Assembly (NCBI GenBank): GCA_037447655.1
Contig: JBBHKE010000765.1
Coordinates: 159,642-223,641, forward strand
Direction: 5' to 3'
DNA: 64,000 bases
Source: Zygnema cylindricum
Taxonomy: Eukaryota; Streptophyta; Zygnematophyceae; Zygnematales; Zygnemataceae
Part shown: one piece after another, positions 10,561 to 21,660 of the stretch
Numbering within the stretch: position 1 is the stretch's first letter
How the letters are laid out: each line of letters starts with the position of its first letter
Position numbers and translations under genes: made by a program
The notes under the pieces: model-generated
The model's database searches: none
Told to the model about the DNA's origin: nothing
What the model saw: the letters and a program-made list of their open reading frames with translations, nothing else

Positions 10561-11986
10561 GCTAATCTCTCAGACTTCGGATTAGAGCAATTTGAGGAGG
10601 CCCTTTGTGTGCTCATTATCATACTATACACTTATAACTATGTACATAGACTTGATTTGGAATGAAGCGTAGTTCTACCAGTTCACCTTCCCGTTGTCAT
10701 GTAACTGGCAGACTATAATTACGAAGTTAGTTCAATTACCCTTCAGTGGTTGGGAAGATAAACATCCTTAGGTCGATTAGTTTTACTTGCACGGATTCGT
10801 ATTTATTAGATTGTAAAAATTGGTCAGCTACTTGATTTCTTTTAAAGTGAATGAGAAATTTTCAAAATCGATTTTTCCTACACAACTATAAACATGCCGA
10901 AATGCAATTTTTCCACAAATCTAGTGTTTGTTATAATAAAGAGCATTTTAAGCATACATCTTCAACGAAAGCATTCAAAAACATTGCCAAACATCAAAAT
11001 AACTTCAAAATCATAAATAGAGGAAATCGACCAAATAGAAAGTATATTCAACCGAACTTTTTACATCTTTTTTCCTTTTTTCACTTCTTTTCTGATATAT
11101 GAAACTATACTACACTCCTTTTAAAATACTCTCTCCAACACCACCAGAAGACAAAACTATACTACTTTTGTCACAGTTCCACTCAGACTCCACTTTCACA
11201 ATTTTGCCACTTAGGCGCTGAAACGCCTAATAGAACATTAGTGCGCCGAAACTAAACGTGAGTTGGGCCTAAGACCGTACCACGGTCCTATGCAATAAAT
11301 GATTTTACCAACTTTACAGTACCACATGTCACGAACCTTAACCAACACTCAACCTAAACAGGACGTACCGAGAAAAACATGACTGGCGACGTCAACTGAA
11401 TAGTAATTTACCATAAACACAAACTGAACACAAAACTGAACTGAATTTACACATTAAAATCTTAACAGTGTTAACATGTCAGACCCTCCCAAACATGTAG
11501 TCATTTAGTAATTGTTTTACCTGCATCGTTCTCTTTCTCCAAATGATTGTTAGCACAACATTGGTTGGTTGGCAAGGTCATGAATGTTCTCTCTATCGGA
11601 ATCAACAAATTCAAGTTTGACTTGCAGGTCATTTACAAAAATGCTAGCTGATTTGTTTCACCTTTTGAGATAAATCGTCAACTCCATTGAGTTGGTTCAC
11701 TAGAGGGGCCGGCATCAACAAGTTCAAGTCCGTAGCCTTTCTCATCGATTTCAACATCCAGCCGTTCGATGCTTGAGATAAGGCGACCGCCGCACCGAAA
11801 CTCACCATTCTTTTTGTAAACCCTTTTGCCTTAATAACTTTCCAGGATTGATTCTTCCAAGATCTACAAACAAATCAATCTTCTTCAAACATCCCATTGC
11901 GCAGGTACAGTTTATTTTTCAGATTTCAGTTTTTGGAATCCTCCCTCACTGAGCTTACCTTGTAACAGTAGCCATTGCCTGTTTGT
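10561..11986. other. Gene relic intron or exon debris
   Basis: No intact frame. Around 11570-11830 a repeated I-N-K-F-K coding pattern, with stops, may be later exons of the relic at 10216. The rest shows nothing I can support. Confidence 0.3.
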
Positions 11987-12189
11987 TGTTAAAATTGATT
12001 GATTTCTAGAGTATTTTCTAGGTATAAATAGGTTAGTATAAAAAGGCAGACAACTTGTCTTCACCTCCTCGCTCTAGCCCCTATACTTGTTGTAGTCACT
12101 GAAAGATAGAGATGATAGTTAAGCCATGGCTACCTTAGTTTTGCAGACAAGACTAGAGAGTGACAAATGTCACTCTCAAAAAAAAGGTT

Positions 12190-12264
12190 GAGTCATGCAG
12201 GACTCGAACCTCCGACCGGTAGAGTACGGCGTAGCCGGTAGCTCTAACCAGTCTGTCGTGAAGT
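12190..12264 (-). other. tRNA-like module, antisense in LTR D
   Basis: On the minus strand it reads A-box-like CTGGTTAGAGC and, about 35 bases on, a perfect B-box GGTTCGAGTCC. Spacing fits a tRNA or Pol III type 2 promoter. The acceptor stem is not convincingly paired, so it is not a functional tRNA gene. Confidence 0.6.
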
Positions 12265-12762
12265 CCGTTAAAATACATGGGGTGTAATACGTATTTAAAC
12301 TGATACATGATCCTAAAACCGATTAACTGAAATGTGAACAAAGGATCATAGAACTAGTTAAAGTATTTCAGTGCAGACATCATTTCGCACGAAACAAATG
12401 AATCGGAAATTTGTTTTGACGGTCGACATTTAATGTAAGATTTAATCCGACGGCGCATATCATTGCCAAGATCGCGCAATGGTCACTTTGACGTTTATGG
12501 ACATTGGCATGACCTAGCGCCGCGTGGAGAGATGATATTTTGTCGCGGGAATTTCGGGGAACATACGGACGCGTGGAAAAGTGACACGCGTCTGCTCAGT
12601 GGCCTTGTCGTACACAGCCCGTACAGAAGGGATACCGGCCATAATACCTTTCTGTACTTTACAGTCATGTGATTGGTTAGTACTTCAGTAGATAGGGGTT
12701 GTGAGAGGGATTTAGGACTTAGGAAAATCTGGTAGATAGTCTTCTCTCTCTAAGAGAGCCTT

Positions 12763-12770
12763 ATATAAAA
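12763..12770 (+). promoter_or_regulatory. LTR D TATA box
   Basis: TATATAAA just after a short CTCTCTCTAAGAGAG inverted repeat. The same arrangement recurs in the C-family LTRs as GTATAAATTGG, so this is the likely Pol II promoter of the family. Confidence 0.5.
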
Positions 12771-12965
12771 TTGGAATTTTTGCCGGCTCATAACTTATCG
12801 GCTGGTTCACCGTTTTCAGTGATTGCTTTTGCTACGAACTCAAGGGCGTCCAGGCTGCACAAGGGTGCAGTTAAACTGTCAGTTTGCCATCTGGGGCAGC
12901 AATGATTGTGGCTTGAAGTGGGTTAGGTAAACACTATCTAGAGGCTTCGTGTAGTCTGTTGTCTA

Positions 12966-14642
12966 ATGAAGGACACAAAATTGCAGGTTATGGGCCCACC
13001 CTCTAGGGTGCCCACCTTCAAAGGATTTGGGTTCATCTATTGGGAAGACATGATGATAGGAGCTTTGTGCGAAAAACAATAGTGGGGTATCATCAGTGGA
13101 CAAGTGAAACGTCCACATTCGAGAACTCCACCAGGATTTGGAGGAGTAAGGTTTCCAGCAGCATCGACTACTTCCACGGGGGAGGCACATGATGGGGACA
13201 GCAGTTTGTTGTAAAAGGGGAAAGGGAAGGAGACACCCCTCACTCCTATTGCCACGACACCGGAAGCGGCGACCGTTAAGACCGTGGAGAACGATACTCA
13301 AATGTGGGAAGACACGAACATGGCTCCCAAAAACTTCATTCTAAGGCACCTCACGCAAGCTTTGGCCACCTCTCACCTTCACATTTACAAGGCCGAGGAG
13401 TTGAAGGTGAGTTTGGTTGAGCTCTATAAAGCTGGTACTATTCAGGAGCTCCAGTTGGCTGAGCAAAAGCTATTGAGTTACACTTACAAAGGAAGAAAGA
13501 TGTTAGATTATTGTAATGATCTTTCTTGTTTGTATATGGAGATGGAAAGTGCTGGGTGGACAGGTACAATGAAGATGAAAGTTAACACTCTCATCATTAA
13601 GTTACCAGATGAGTACAAAAACATAGTGTACCGGGTATAGGAAATGATTGATAGTTCATGGAAGTGGAATATAGTGGTCCGGATGATACTTGTGCAGGAA
13701 AACACTATGGAGATTAGGAGAGGAGGAAAGAACATTCAAGCTCTAGCTGCATGAGGTGATCGATGGGGGAAGGACCTCAAGAAACCGTACAAAGGGGGAA
13801 GAGATCAGCCGACAGGACCAAGGCCTCCAAATGGCCTTTGTCATTTTTGCAAGAAGCCTGGACACTTTATCGCGGATTGTGTCAAGCTATCGGAGCTAGG
13901 CTCCAAGATAACCGTGGAGGGGATTCTTTCGGATGGAAGAAAAAGGCACTTGTGGTTACAAAAGTGACAAGAGAAACCGAGGACGAGTCTTCTGAAGAGG
14001 ATGGGGAGCTTCTTCTGGACGAGAGTCTGGAGGAGAAGGAGATTCCTCAAAGACAGAAATGTGCCCTTGGAGCAATTCGTGAAGCTCCACAGGAAAGATG
14101 GATCATCGACTCAAATGCATCCCTGCATAAGTGTTGTGATAAGGAACTCTTCACTAAGCTAAGAAAGATCCCTACTGTAGAGATAGAGTATGGGGATGGG
14201 AGAGTGGTTACTACAGATCTATTGGGGTTGGTAGATATGAAAGTCTTAGTGGAGGGAAAGACTTCTATACTCACATTCTCAGATGTACTCTACATTCCTC
14301 AGCTGAGTAAAAATTTTGTCTCTACGTCTGTGTTAGATGACAAAGAGTTTAATACCTTCATTAGAAAGAGAGTCTTTACAGCTAAGTATGGGGATGAAGT
14401 TTACTTCACGGCAGATAAGGGTAGCTAAGGAATGTTTAGGCTTAACTTGAGCAATCAAAAGAAGAAAGCTTACTATGTTGGTGTTTCTAAATTGATGATT
14501 TCGCATAAACAATTTGGACAAGTGCATTTTGATAGGTTGAGGGAAATCAAAAAGCTTGGGGTAGTAGAAGGCATTCAATTTGGGGATAACGAAATGATGG
14601 ATGATTGTAGTGGCTGTGCTCAAGGTAAGGCTCACAGATTAC
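12966..14642 (+). pseudogene. copia element D gag-protease-integrase, broken
   Basis: Gag starts in the LTR (M-K-D-T, then V-M-G-P-P over the primer site) but hits a stop near 13080; further stops follow. Recognisable parts: gag core with F-I-L-R-H-L-T-Q at about 13340 and L-D-Y-C-N-D-L at about 13510; zinc knuckle C-x2-C-x4-H-x4-C at about 13845-13890; a protease motif degraded at about 14110 (D-S-N-A in place of D-S-G-A); and the GAG-pre-integrase zinc site ending G-C-A-Q-G-K-A-H-R near 14640. There the LTR fragment at 14643 cuts it off. RT and RNase H are absent. The residues match the plus-strand element at 25371 closely. It is a dead copy. Confidence 0.8.
12986..13000 (+). other. Half-tRNA-iMet primer-binding site, element D
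   Basis: GGTTATGGGCCCACC directly follows the LTR. It is complementary to nucleotides 26-40 of plant initiator tRNA-Met (anticodon loop CCCAUAA), recalled from memory. It implies priming from a cleaved 5' half of the tRNA. Confidence 0.75.
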
Positions 14643-14899
14643 TATAGAAATTGATAGTTCTTTTAGTATTTTCTAGGTCTAAAATAAAGTGCAAAAAAGA
14701 AGCTGAGGCAATCTGTCTCTAACTTCTCTCTCCAACTCCCACACTTGTTGCAGTCACTGAGAAGTTGGAGAGGTAGCTAGTGCCATGGCTGCCTATGCTA
14801 TCCAGAGATTTACGAGGTAATGAAGTAGTTGATTTACTAAAAAGAGTTGTTGCAGTCATTGAGAAGTTGGAGAGGAAGCTAGTGCCATGACTGCCTATA
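14643..14899 (+). repeat. A-type LTR fragment (plus) with an internal duplication
   Basis: Starts like an A-family LTR (TATAGAAATT for TGTAGAAATT), passes TTTTCTAGGTCT and the stem-loop (14742-14760), then repeats the stem-loop block again at 14849-14899. It ends where the LTR of element A begins at 14900. It interrupts element D. Confidence 0.65.
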
Positions 14900-15953
14900 T
14901 GAAACTCCGAGACCTTCATAAGTCCTCAGAGTGGACAGCTTTAAGAAGCCTCTAAGATAACCCTGACCCCTTTGTGTTTCAGCAAGAACAACTGCCACCC
15001 TAACAAACAAAACCACTCACCACCTTCACCCTTGTAAAGGCAAGACTCCCTTGAGTCAATAGCAAAAAGAATCTCTGAATTTGCTCCCCTAAGCAGTAAT
15101 TTATGGAGGGTCAAAGTTGACCTTTTGTACAAAAGCTCTCTGGAGAGAGGATCCTATCTCCTAATTTTTCCAAGTCCTATCTCTCTCACATACTCTATCT
15201 ACTGATGTACGGAGCCAATCAAATTACAATTCCTTACACAAAAGTATAGCCGCCGGTGTACTTTATGTACGGAAATTGTACAACATGGCCTTAATGTCGA
15301 CACATGTCATATCCGGATTCGCTGCCGTAATCTCTGGAGATACCACGATCAAATGTAATTTCGCTACGTATCATCCGATGTGGCGATGACCACAAACCGC
15401 CGAATTCTTCTTCCGCGATCTCGCGTTGATTCTGGCCGTCCGATTGAATTCACATTAAATCGTAGCCGTAATAAATACATGCGCGGTATTTGTTTCACTT
15501 ACGAAATCAATACGCGGTATTGATTTCTTATCCGTACCGCATTCCGTACTTTAACACTACCGGTTCTATGTATCCCGTAAACAATTACAGTTAAATGATT
15601 TATCCTACGTATTAATGTTTAATTAATTATCAAACCATATAGTACTTAACACTACTTCAAGACTTAACGGCTAAGGTTACCGTCTACCGGCAGCTTAGCG
15701 TCCAGCAGGTACCAGGTTAAAATCCGGTGGCCGCCGCATAACCTTTTAATAAATAAACCCCCAATATATATTTCCCGTAATCCTCAGGATAGCCTAGGTA
15801 GCCATGGCTTTAGCTTCCTCTCCAATTTCTCAGTGACTACGACAAGTTTGAGAGTTTCGAGAAAGATGTTAGAGGTAGACTGCCTCAGCTTCTTTCAATA
15901 TTTCTATTTAGACCTAGAAAATACTTTAAAGGACCATTAACTTCTACACTCCC
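14900..15953 (-). repeat. 3' LTR of element A
   Basis: Plus-strand reading TGAAACTCC to TTCTACA, length 1054, the same as the LTR at 62246. It holds the tRNA-like module (15661-15736, plus strand) and the stem-loop (about 15830-15848). The polypurine tract AAAATAAGGGGAG (minus strand) adjoins at 15954. Confidence 0.75.
15661..15736 (+). other. tRNA-like module, antisense in LTR A (left)
   Basis: D-arm-like TTAACGGCTAAGGTTACCG, then a B-box (GGTTAAAATCC here, GGTTCAAATCC in the right LTR) and a GGCCGCC tail. The copy at 21061-21136 is better preserved. Confidence 0.5.
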
Positions 15954-15973
15954 CTTATTTTCTAGTGAATCTT

Positions 15974-17510
15974 TTATTTCAGACCACTTTTCTCCCTGCA
16001 GAAAATTAGCTTAGGGGAAGGCACAGGATTGGTCATCATATTTGCTACCATCTCACTATCTGGTTGATATTCTAAACTGATTATTTTGTTTTCTACTTTC
16101 TCTCTAACAAAGTTGAGTCTGATGTCCATGTGTTTGGCTTTAAAATGGTGTTTAGGACTGGCAGAAAGAGAGATTGCTGCCTGATTATCACAAAATATTT
16201 TTTGCACACCACTCTTAAGGTGACCAAGCTCACCAAGCAAAGACTTGACCCACATCAATTCTTTTACAGCAAAGCAAGAGGCCATATACTCAGCCTCCAT
16301 GGTGGACTGAGCAAGAACTTTTTGCTGTTTGCTACTCCAACAGCAAGACCCATCACCCACATATAATACATATCCAGAAGTGCATCTCCTCATCGGAGTA
16401 TCATCATACCTGGCATCACTCCAAGTAGTGATGTCAGTATTCTCCCCACCCAAATGCAAAAAAAGATCCCTAGTTCCTATCAAGTATCTAAGGACTCTCT
16501 TAGCTGCCTCCCAATCCCTCTTAGTGCGAGCATTTAGACTTCTACTCAGCACTGCTACAGCTGCAGCTAAATCCTGCCGGGTACAATTCATAAAATAGAT
16601 TAGACTTCCCACTACTTGCCTGTAACGAATAGTCTGCATGAACTTCGGTTCTTCAGGAGATAAATCCTCGTCCAAGACTAAGACTCCTTCTTCCTCACTC
16701 CCCTCACTTCCCATCTTCAACTCCATTGGAGTTGTACAACTATTAGCTTTATCCATCTGAATTTTTTCAAGCATGTTCCCTATTGCTTCCTTTTGAGTCA
16801 ATCTTATAATTTTTCTTTTTCGGTCTCTCTCTACTTGAATTCCCAGAATATATTTTGCTTCCCCCATATCCTTCATTTCAAATCTCCCCTTAAGATCGGT
16901 TTTCAGTTTATTAATTTTTTCCATTGATATACTTAAAACAAGCAAATCATCAACATAAATTGCAATAAATATAAAACCTTCCTCATTTGTGAAAGTATAG
17001 ATTAAGTGATCTGAGCTGATCCGGATATATCCCAGACCGGTAAGAATCTCATCAAGCTTCTTATTCCAATGTCGAGGCGCGTGTTTCAAACCAATAGAGA
17101 TTTAATCAGCCGACATACCTTACTCTCCTCTCCTTCCTCCACAAACCCTTCGGGTTGTCGCATAAAGATCTCCTCTTCCAATTCTCCATGCAAAATGGTT
17201 GTCTTGATGTCCATCTGGTGCACTTCCATATCTTCCGCTGCTGCCAGGCTGATGAGTATGGGGACGGAGGGAAATCTGACCACCGGGCAAAGGTTTCCTT
17301 GTAGTCAATTCCTTACTTTTGTGTAAATCCCTTTGCCACTAATCGGGCCTTGTAGCGCTCGATTGTGTTATATGGGTTCAGATTTAATTTGAAAACCCAC
17401 TTACAACCGATTGGTTTTCAGTTAGGTGGACAATCCACCAGCTCCCAAGTATAGGCTGCCATAATTGAGGCCATCTCCTCATTGATGGCTGTCTTTCACC
17501 GGTTTCATTC
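15974..17510 (-). pseudogene. copia A reverse transcriptase and RNase H
   Basis: RT with the catalytic Y-V-D-D-L-L-V-L-S at about 16940-16965, preceded by K-T-T-I-L-H-G-E-L-E-E-E-I-F-M near 17180. Then the RNase H region with T-T-W-S-D-A and Q-S-T-M-E-A-E-Y-M and the terminal A-K-H-M-D-I-R. A stop and frame change lie near 17090-17110, and another near 17505. The last 371 residues are uninterrupted. The enzyme copies element RNA to DNA inside virus-like particles. The defects make this copy non-functional alone. Confidence 0.85.
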
Positions 17511-19389
17511 TGGACAAGTCATCGCCTCTCCATAAGTTTGAGGTTCATCTTGATGAGATAGTTTAGTTACCTTGTTATTAACCTGTTGTTCTTGCAGTCT
17601 TTTTCTACTTCTCTTTCCCCCCTCAAAATCTAAGGCCGGAATAGATGGTTCTCGTGGATTCTTTCGAACAAACTCGGTTTCTCCCCTATCCCTTGATTCC
17701 GAATCAATTTCCACCACGTCTTCCGCTTCGGGTAGAGTTCTCACTGGAGTTTCCACAGCCGAGTCCTTTTCGGTCTGATTTGTACCTGCAAGAATGTCAT
17801 CTTCTCTAAAACTTGGATAGTTAGGATTCTCAAAGTCATTGGAATTTTCTGACTCAAATCTGATTTTTACTGACTTTATATATTTGAAGGGATCCATAGA
17901 CTTTCCTTCATCCATAACTACTAGATGCTTTACTAAGATTATATCTTCCCTTTTTAGATCGTAAACTCTATATCCTTTAACATCCTCATCATATCCTAAT
18001 TAGTATCTCGGTTTTCCTTTAGGATCTAGCTTCCAATTGGGTCGATCTGTATCAAGACTAAAAACTTGACTGCCGAAAACCTTTAAGTGAGATATGTTTG
18101 TTTTTTTGGCCTGTCCATCTCTCATAAGGTATTTGATCTTTTATAGTTGAAGTAAGAACTCTATTTTTGAGGTAATTAGCACAGGTCATTGCTTCTGCCC
18201 AAAACATTTTTTCTATCGTTTTATCTGACAACATACTTCTAGCACTATCACTTAGTGTTCTATTTAACCTTTCAGCTACCCCATTCTGTTCAGGGTTTTC
18301 TGGAACTGTCTTTTGGTGTTGGACTCCATCTTCCCTCAAAAAATCCTCAAACTAGTTAGAAGTATACTCCCCACCATTGTCACTCCTTACTCTCTTGATT
18401 GGAGTTTCATGGAGTTTTTCACTCCATGCTTTATATTGTCTAAAGCAATCGTGAGCTTCTGACTTATTTTTCGAAAAATACACCCGGGAATACCGAGACA
18501 AATCATCAGTGATAGTCATCATAAATCTCTTCCCCCCGGTGGGCACTTTAGCCGGTCCCCAAATATCTGTGTGTACTAGATATAGAATTTTTTCTCCCTT
18601 ATAGGTGGTTATTTTAGGAAAGGGTAATCTGTGTGTTTTACCTTGATCACATCCACTACAATCACTTATATTATCACTCTCACTGAACTGAATCCCTTCC
18701 ACCACTCCCGTCTTTTTCATCTCTCTTAACTTATCTAGATTCACATGCCCAAGCCTCTTATGCCACATCATAATTTCATGAACACCAGCATAATAAAGTT
18801 TCTTCTTTTCATTACTTAAGATCAGCCTAAACATCCCATGGCTACCTTTCTCAGCAATGAAATAGACATCATCCTCAAAACTAGCAGTAAAGACTCCTTC
18901 CTTAGTGCTAGTAAAAAAACCCTTATCATCTAATACAGATGTAGAGATGAGGTTTATGTTCTGCTCCGGAATAAACAATACATTGGAGAATGTTACTATG
19001 GATGTCTTTCCTTCTACTAACACTTTCAAATCTACCGATCCTACAAGAGTAGTGGTGACAAACCTCCCATCCCCGTACTCTATTTCTACGGTGGGAATCT
19101 TTTTTATCTTAGTGAACAAGTGCCTATCCTTACACATGTGTATGGAGGCACCTGAATCTACAATCCAGCCTGCTTCACCTTTCAATCCACCGTAAGCATA
19201 TTTCTGCCTTCGTGGAATTTCGACCTCGTTTTTCGCCTCCAACTCCTCATCAAAAAGGAGCTTATCGTCCTCGCCCTCGGATTTCGCCTCATGTACCTGT
19301 GTCACAAGGGCTTTTTTCTTTCCTCTCGGGGTACCATCGGTTTGCCCCTCCTTTAACCAAAGCTCGATTAATTTAGTGCACTCTGCCAT
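17505..19389 (-). pseudogene. copia A zinc knuckle, protease and integrase
   Basis: Read on the minus strand from 19389: the end of the zinc knuckle (G-H-Y-M-A-E-C); protease with W-I-V-D-S-G-A-S-I-H near 19150; the integrase zinc site H-K-R-L-G-H then C-S-G-C near 18760-18650; integrase core H-T-D-I-W-G-P, R-S-D-N-G-G-E-Y, and N-G-V-A-E-R near 18260. A stop interrupts at about 18350 and the frame changes below 18058. The stretch 17505-17915 is the acidic linker before RT. Confidence 0.85.
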
Positions 19390-19518
19390 ATAGTGCCCAG
19401 GTTTCTTACAAAAATGACATAAACCTTTGGGAGCCCCTGGTCTGAACTCGTCGGTCTTATTATTCTGCCCCCCCCCCCCCCCATAGCTTCCGACCGGTTT
19501 ACGAGAATCCTATTTCCT

Positions 19519-20319
19519 CTAATCGGTCGCAGTTGCCAAGGCTTCGCCACTCTTTCCTCCCCTTCCGATCTCAATCATATTCTCCCGAACTAGAATCATC
19601 CATACCACTAAGTTCCATATCCATCTTGAGTTCGGCAAGTCCTGCACACGGTTGACTATGTTCTCGAACTCATCAGGTAACTTCATTAGTAAACACTTAA
19701 CCTTTTCTTTTTCACTAAAATCTTTTCCCGCACTCTCTAGCTCCATGAAGAGTGTAGCAAGCTCATTGCAAAAATCCAACATATTTCCCCCTTTGTATAC
19801 ATACTCCTCAACTTTCTGATCAGCCAACTGTTGTTGCTGAATCGTACCACTTAGGTACATCTCTATGAGAGCCATCCAAAGATCGGATGCCCTTTCTACC
19901 TGCAAAAGAGGACATGCAAGTCTTTGAGTGAGATGGCGTAGGATGAAGTGCTTTGCCGTCATATTGTAGAAGTCCCAGGTTTCAATATCATTCTCCTCGT
20001 TCCTCGGAATGGGTGACATGAATGCAGAACCAGTTGCTATTGGTGTGGTTGTCTCCTTCTCCTTTCCTTTGTCCACCACCTCTCCTTCCTTTGTATTCTC
20101 CGTTGAAGGTGGATCCTCTCTCCTGGTGAATCTGCTTCCTCCAAACCTTGGAGGGATTCCAAGACTTGATAGAGGCCCCAACCTTCCACTCACTATCCCT
20201 CAAAACATTTTTTGGCATAGAGCTCCAATCATCATACTTTCCCAGTATATGAAGCATGTTCCATTAAAGATTGGTACCCTAGAGGGTGGGCCCATAACCT
20301 GAAACTTTGAATCCTCCAT
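19519..20319 (-). pseudogene. copia A Gag
   Basis: The minus-strand ATG at 20319 is inside the LTR (M-E-D-S-K-F, then Q-V-M-G-P-P read through the primer site). A stop lies near 20215. From 20193 the frame carries the UBN2-type gag core (K-H-F-I-L-R-H-L-T-Q, then M-L-D-F-C-N-E-L and L-L-M-K-L-P-D-E-F-E-N-I-V). A run of 15 C at 19468-19482 shifts the frame before the zinc knuckle; it is either a real slippage mutation or a homopolymer error. Gag forms the particle shell. The same protein is uninterrupted at 63280. Confidence 0.8.
20285..20299 (-). other. Half-tRNA-iMet primer-binding site, element A
   Basis: Perfect GGTTATGGGCCCACC on the minus strand, directly next to the LTR at 20300. Confidence 0.75.
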
Positions 20320-21341
20320 AAGTCCTCAGAGTGGACAGCTTCAAGAAGCCTCTAGGATAACCCTAACCCCTTTGTGTTTCAGCAAGAACAACTTCCACCC
20401 TGGCAGACAAAACCCTCACCACCTTCACCCCTGTAAAGGCAAGACTCCCCTGAGTCGATAGCAAAAAGCATCTCTGATTTTGATCCCCTAAGCAGTAAGT
20501 TATGGAGAGTCAAAGTTGACCTTTTGTACAAAAGCTCTCTGGGAGAGAGGATGCTATCTCCTAATCTTTCTAGGTCCTATCTCTCTCACATACTCTATCT
20601 ACTGAGGTACGGATCTAATCAGATTACAATTCCGGACACAAAAGTATAGCCGCCAGTGTACTTTATGTACAGAAATTGTACAACATGGCCTTAATGTCGA
20701 CACATGTCATATGCGGATTCGTTGCCGTAATCTCCAGAGATACCACGATCCAATGTAATTTCGCTACGTGTCATCCGATGTGGCGATGACCACAAACCGC
20801 CGAATTCTTCTTCCGCGATCTCGCGTTGATTCCGGCCGTCCGTTTGAATTCACATTAAATCGTAGCTGTTATAAATACATGCGCAGTATTTGTTTCGCTT
20901 ACGAAATCAATGCGCGGTATTGATTTCTTATCCGTACCGCAATCTGTACTTTAACACTACCGGTTGTATGTATCCCGTAAACAATTACAGTTAAATGATT
21001 TATCCTACTTATTAATGTTTAATTAATTATCAAACCATATAGTACTTAACACTACTTCAAAACTTAACGGCTAAGGTTACCGTCTACCGGTAGCTTGCCG
21101 TCCGGCAGGTACCAGGTTCAAATCCTGTGGCCGCCGCATAACCTTTTACTAAATAAACCCCTAATATATATTTCCCGTAAACCTCAGGATAGCCTAGGTA
21201 GCCATGGCTCTAGCTTCCTCTCGAATTTCTCAGTGACTGCGACAAGTTTGAGAGTTGGAGAGAGAAGTTAGAGGTAGACTGCCTCGGCTTCTTTATTTCT
21301 ATTCAGACCTAGAAAATACTTAAAAACCATTAATTTCTACA
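20300..21341 (-). repeat. 5' LTR of element A
   Basis: Plus-strand reading TGAAACTTTG to TTCTACA. tRNA-like module at 21061-21136 and stem-loop near 21230-21248. The GTAC cluster lies near 20611-20672. Confidence 0.75.
21061..21136 (+). other. tRNA-like module, antisense in LTR A (right)
   Basis: TTAACGGCTAAGGTTACCG, then CCAGGTTCAAATCCTGTGG, which forms a T-arm-like hairpin (stem CCAGG, loop TTCAAAT) and fits the B-box consensus at 9-10 of 11 positions. It ends GGCCGCC like an acceptor strand. Confidence 0.6.
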
Positions 21342-21660
21342 GTAACTAGCTAAATACATATCAAATCCCGTATGTCTTAATACTAGCCGTAGACTAAAGG
21401 GATAAAGTTACCGGCTATCTGAATCTTGACGGTCGGCAGGTTCCAGGATCAATTCCTGGGTCCGTCAAGTTCCTCTTGGTAAATCTACCTAATTCGCCCC
21501 GTGTCTTCTCTAGTGAGCTTAGGCAGCCATGGCTCTAGCTCCCTATCCAGCCTTCAATGACTACAACAAGTGTGGGGGCTTGGTGAGGGGAGTTAGAGGC
21601 AGACTGCCTCAGCTCTTTTTCTATCCTAGTACAGACCTAGAAAATACTCAAATATCAACA
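21342..21660 (-). repeat. 3' LTR remnant of element B
   Basis: The last 319 bases of a B-type LTR (plus reading GTAACTAGC to AATATCAACA), the rest lost at the junction with element A. tRNA-like module at 21390-21469, with CTTGACGG and CCGTCAAG arms around CCAGGATCAATTCCTGG; stem-loop near 21546-21565; the polypurine tract follows at 21661. Confidence 0.7.

Larger units (their letters stand above)
11987..12985 (+). repeat. 5' LTR of copia element D
   Basis: Begins TGTTAAAATT and ends TTGCA directly before the primer-binding site. The conserved stem-loop motif lies at 12084-12102, the antisense tRNA-like module at 12190-12264, GTAC-containing palindromes near 12608-12675, and a TATA box (TATATAAAA) at 12763-12770. 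That TATA position implies a long U3 and a short R/U5. Gag starts at the ATG at 12966, inside the LTR. Confidence 0.75.
14900..21341 (-). mobile_element. copia element A, full length, minus strand
   Basis: Two LTRs of about 1.05 kb (14900-15953 and 20300-21341) flank gag, protease, integrase, RT and RNase H in copia order on the minus strand. The flanking bases (CTATA left, GTAAC right) do not match, so the target duplication is lost. The LTRs differ by roughly 7% in a 140-base stretch I compared by eye, so the insertion is not recent. The right end sits inside an LTR of family B. Confidence 0.8.

Noticed and set aside
12100-12130. CCATGGCT near the LTR stem-loop as a conserved upstream ORF start
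   Set aside because: The palindrome AGCCATGGCT recurs in most LTRs, but the following codons are not conserved and the TATA box lies downstream, so it may not be at the RNA 5' end.
13508-13735. Minus-strand frames antisense to gag (also 32248-32541, 47719-47910, 25332-25871)
   Set aside because: Shadows of the gag coding strand that recur with it.
14895-21346. Target site duplication of element A
   Set aside because: CTATA on the left and GTAAC on the right do not match, so none can be claimed.
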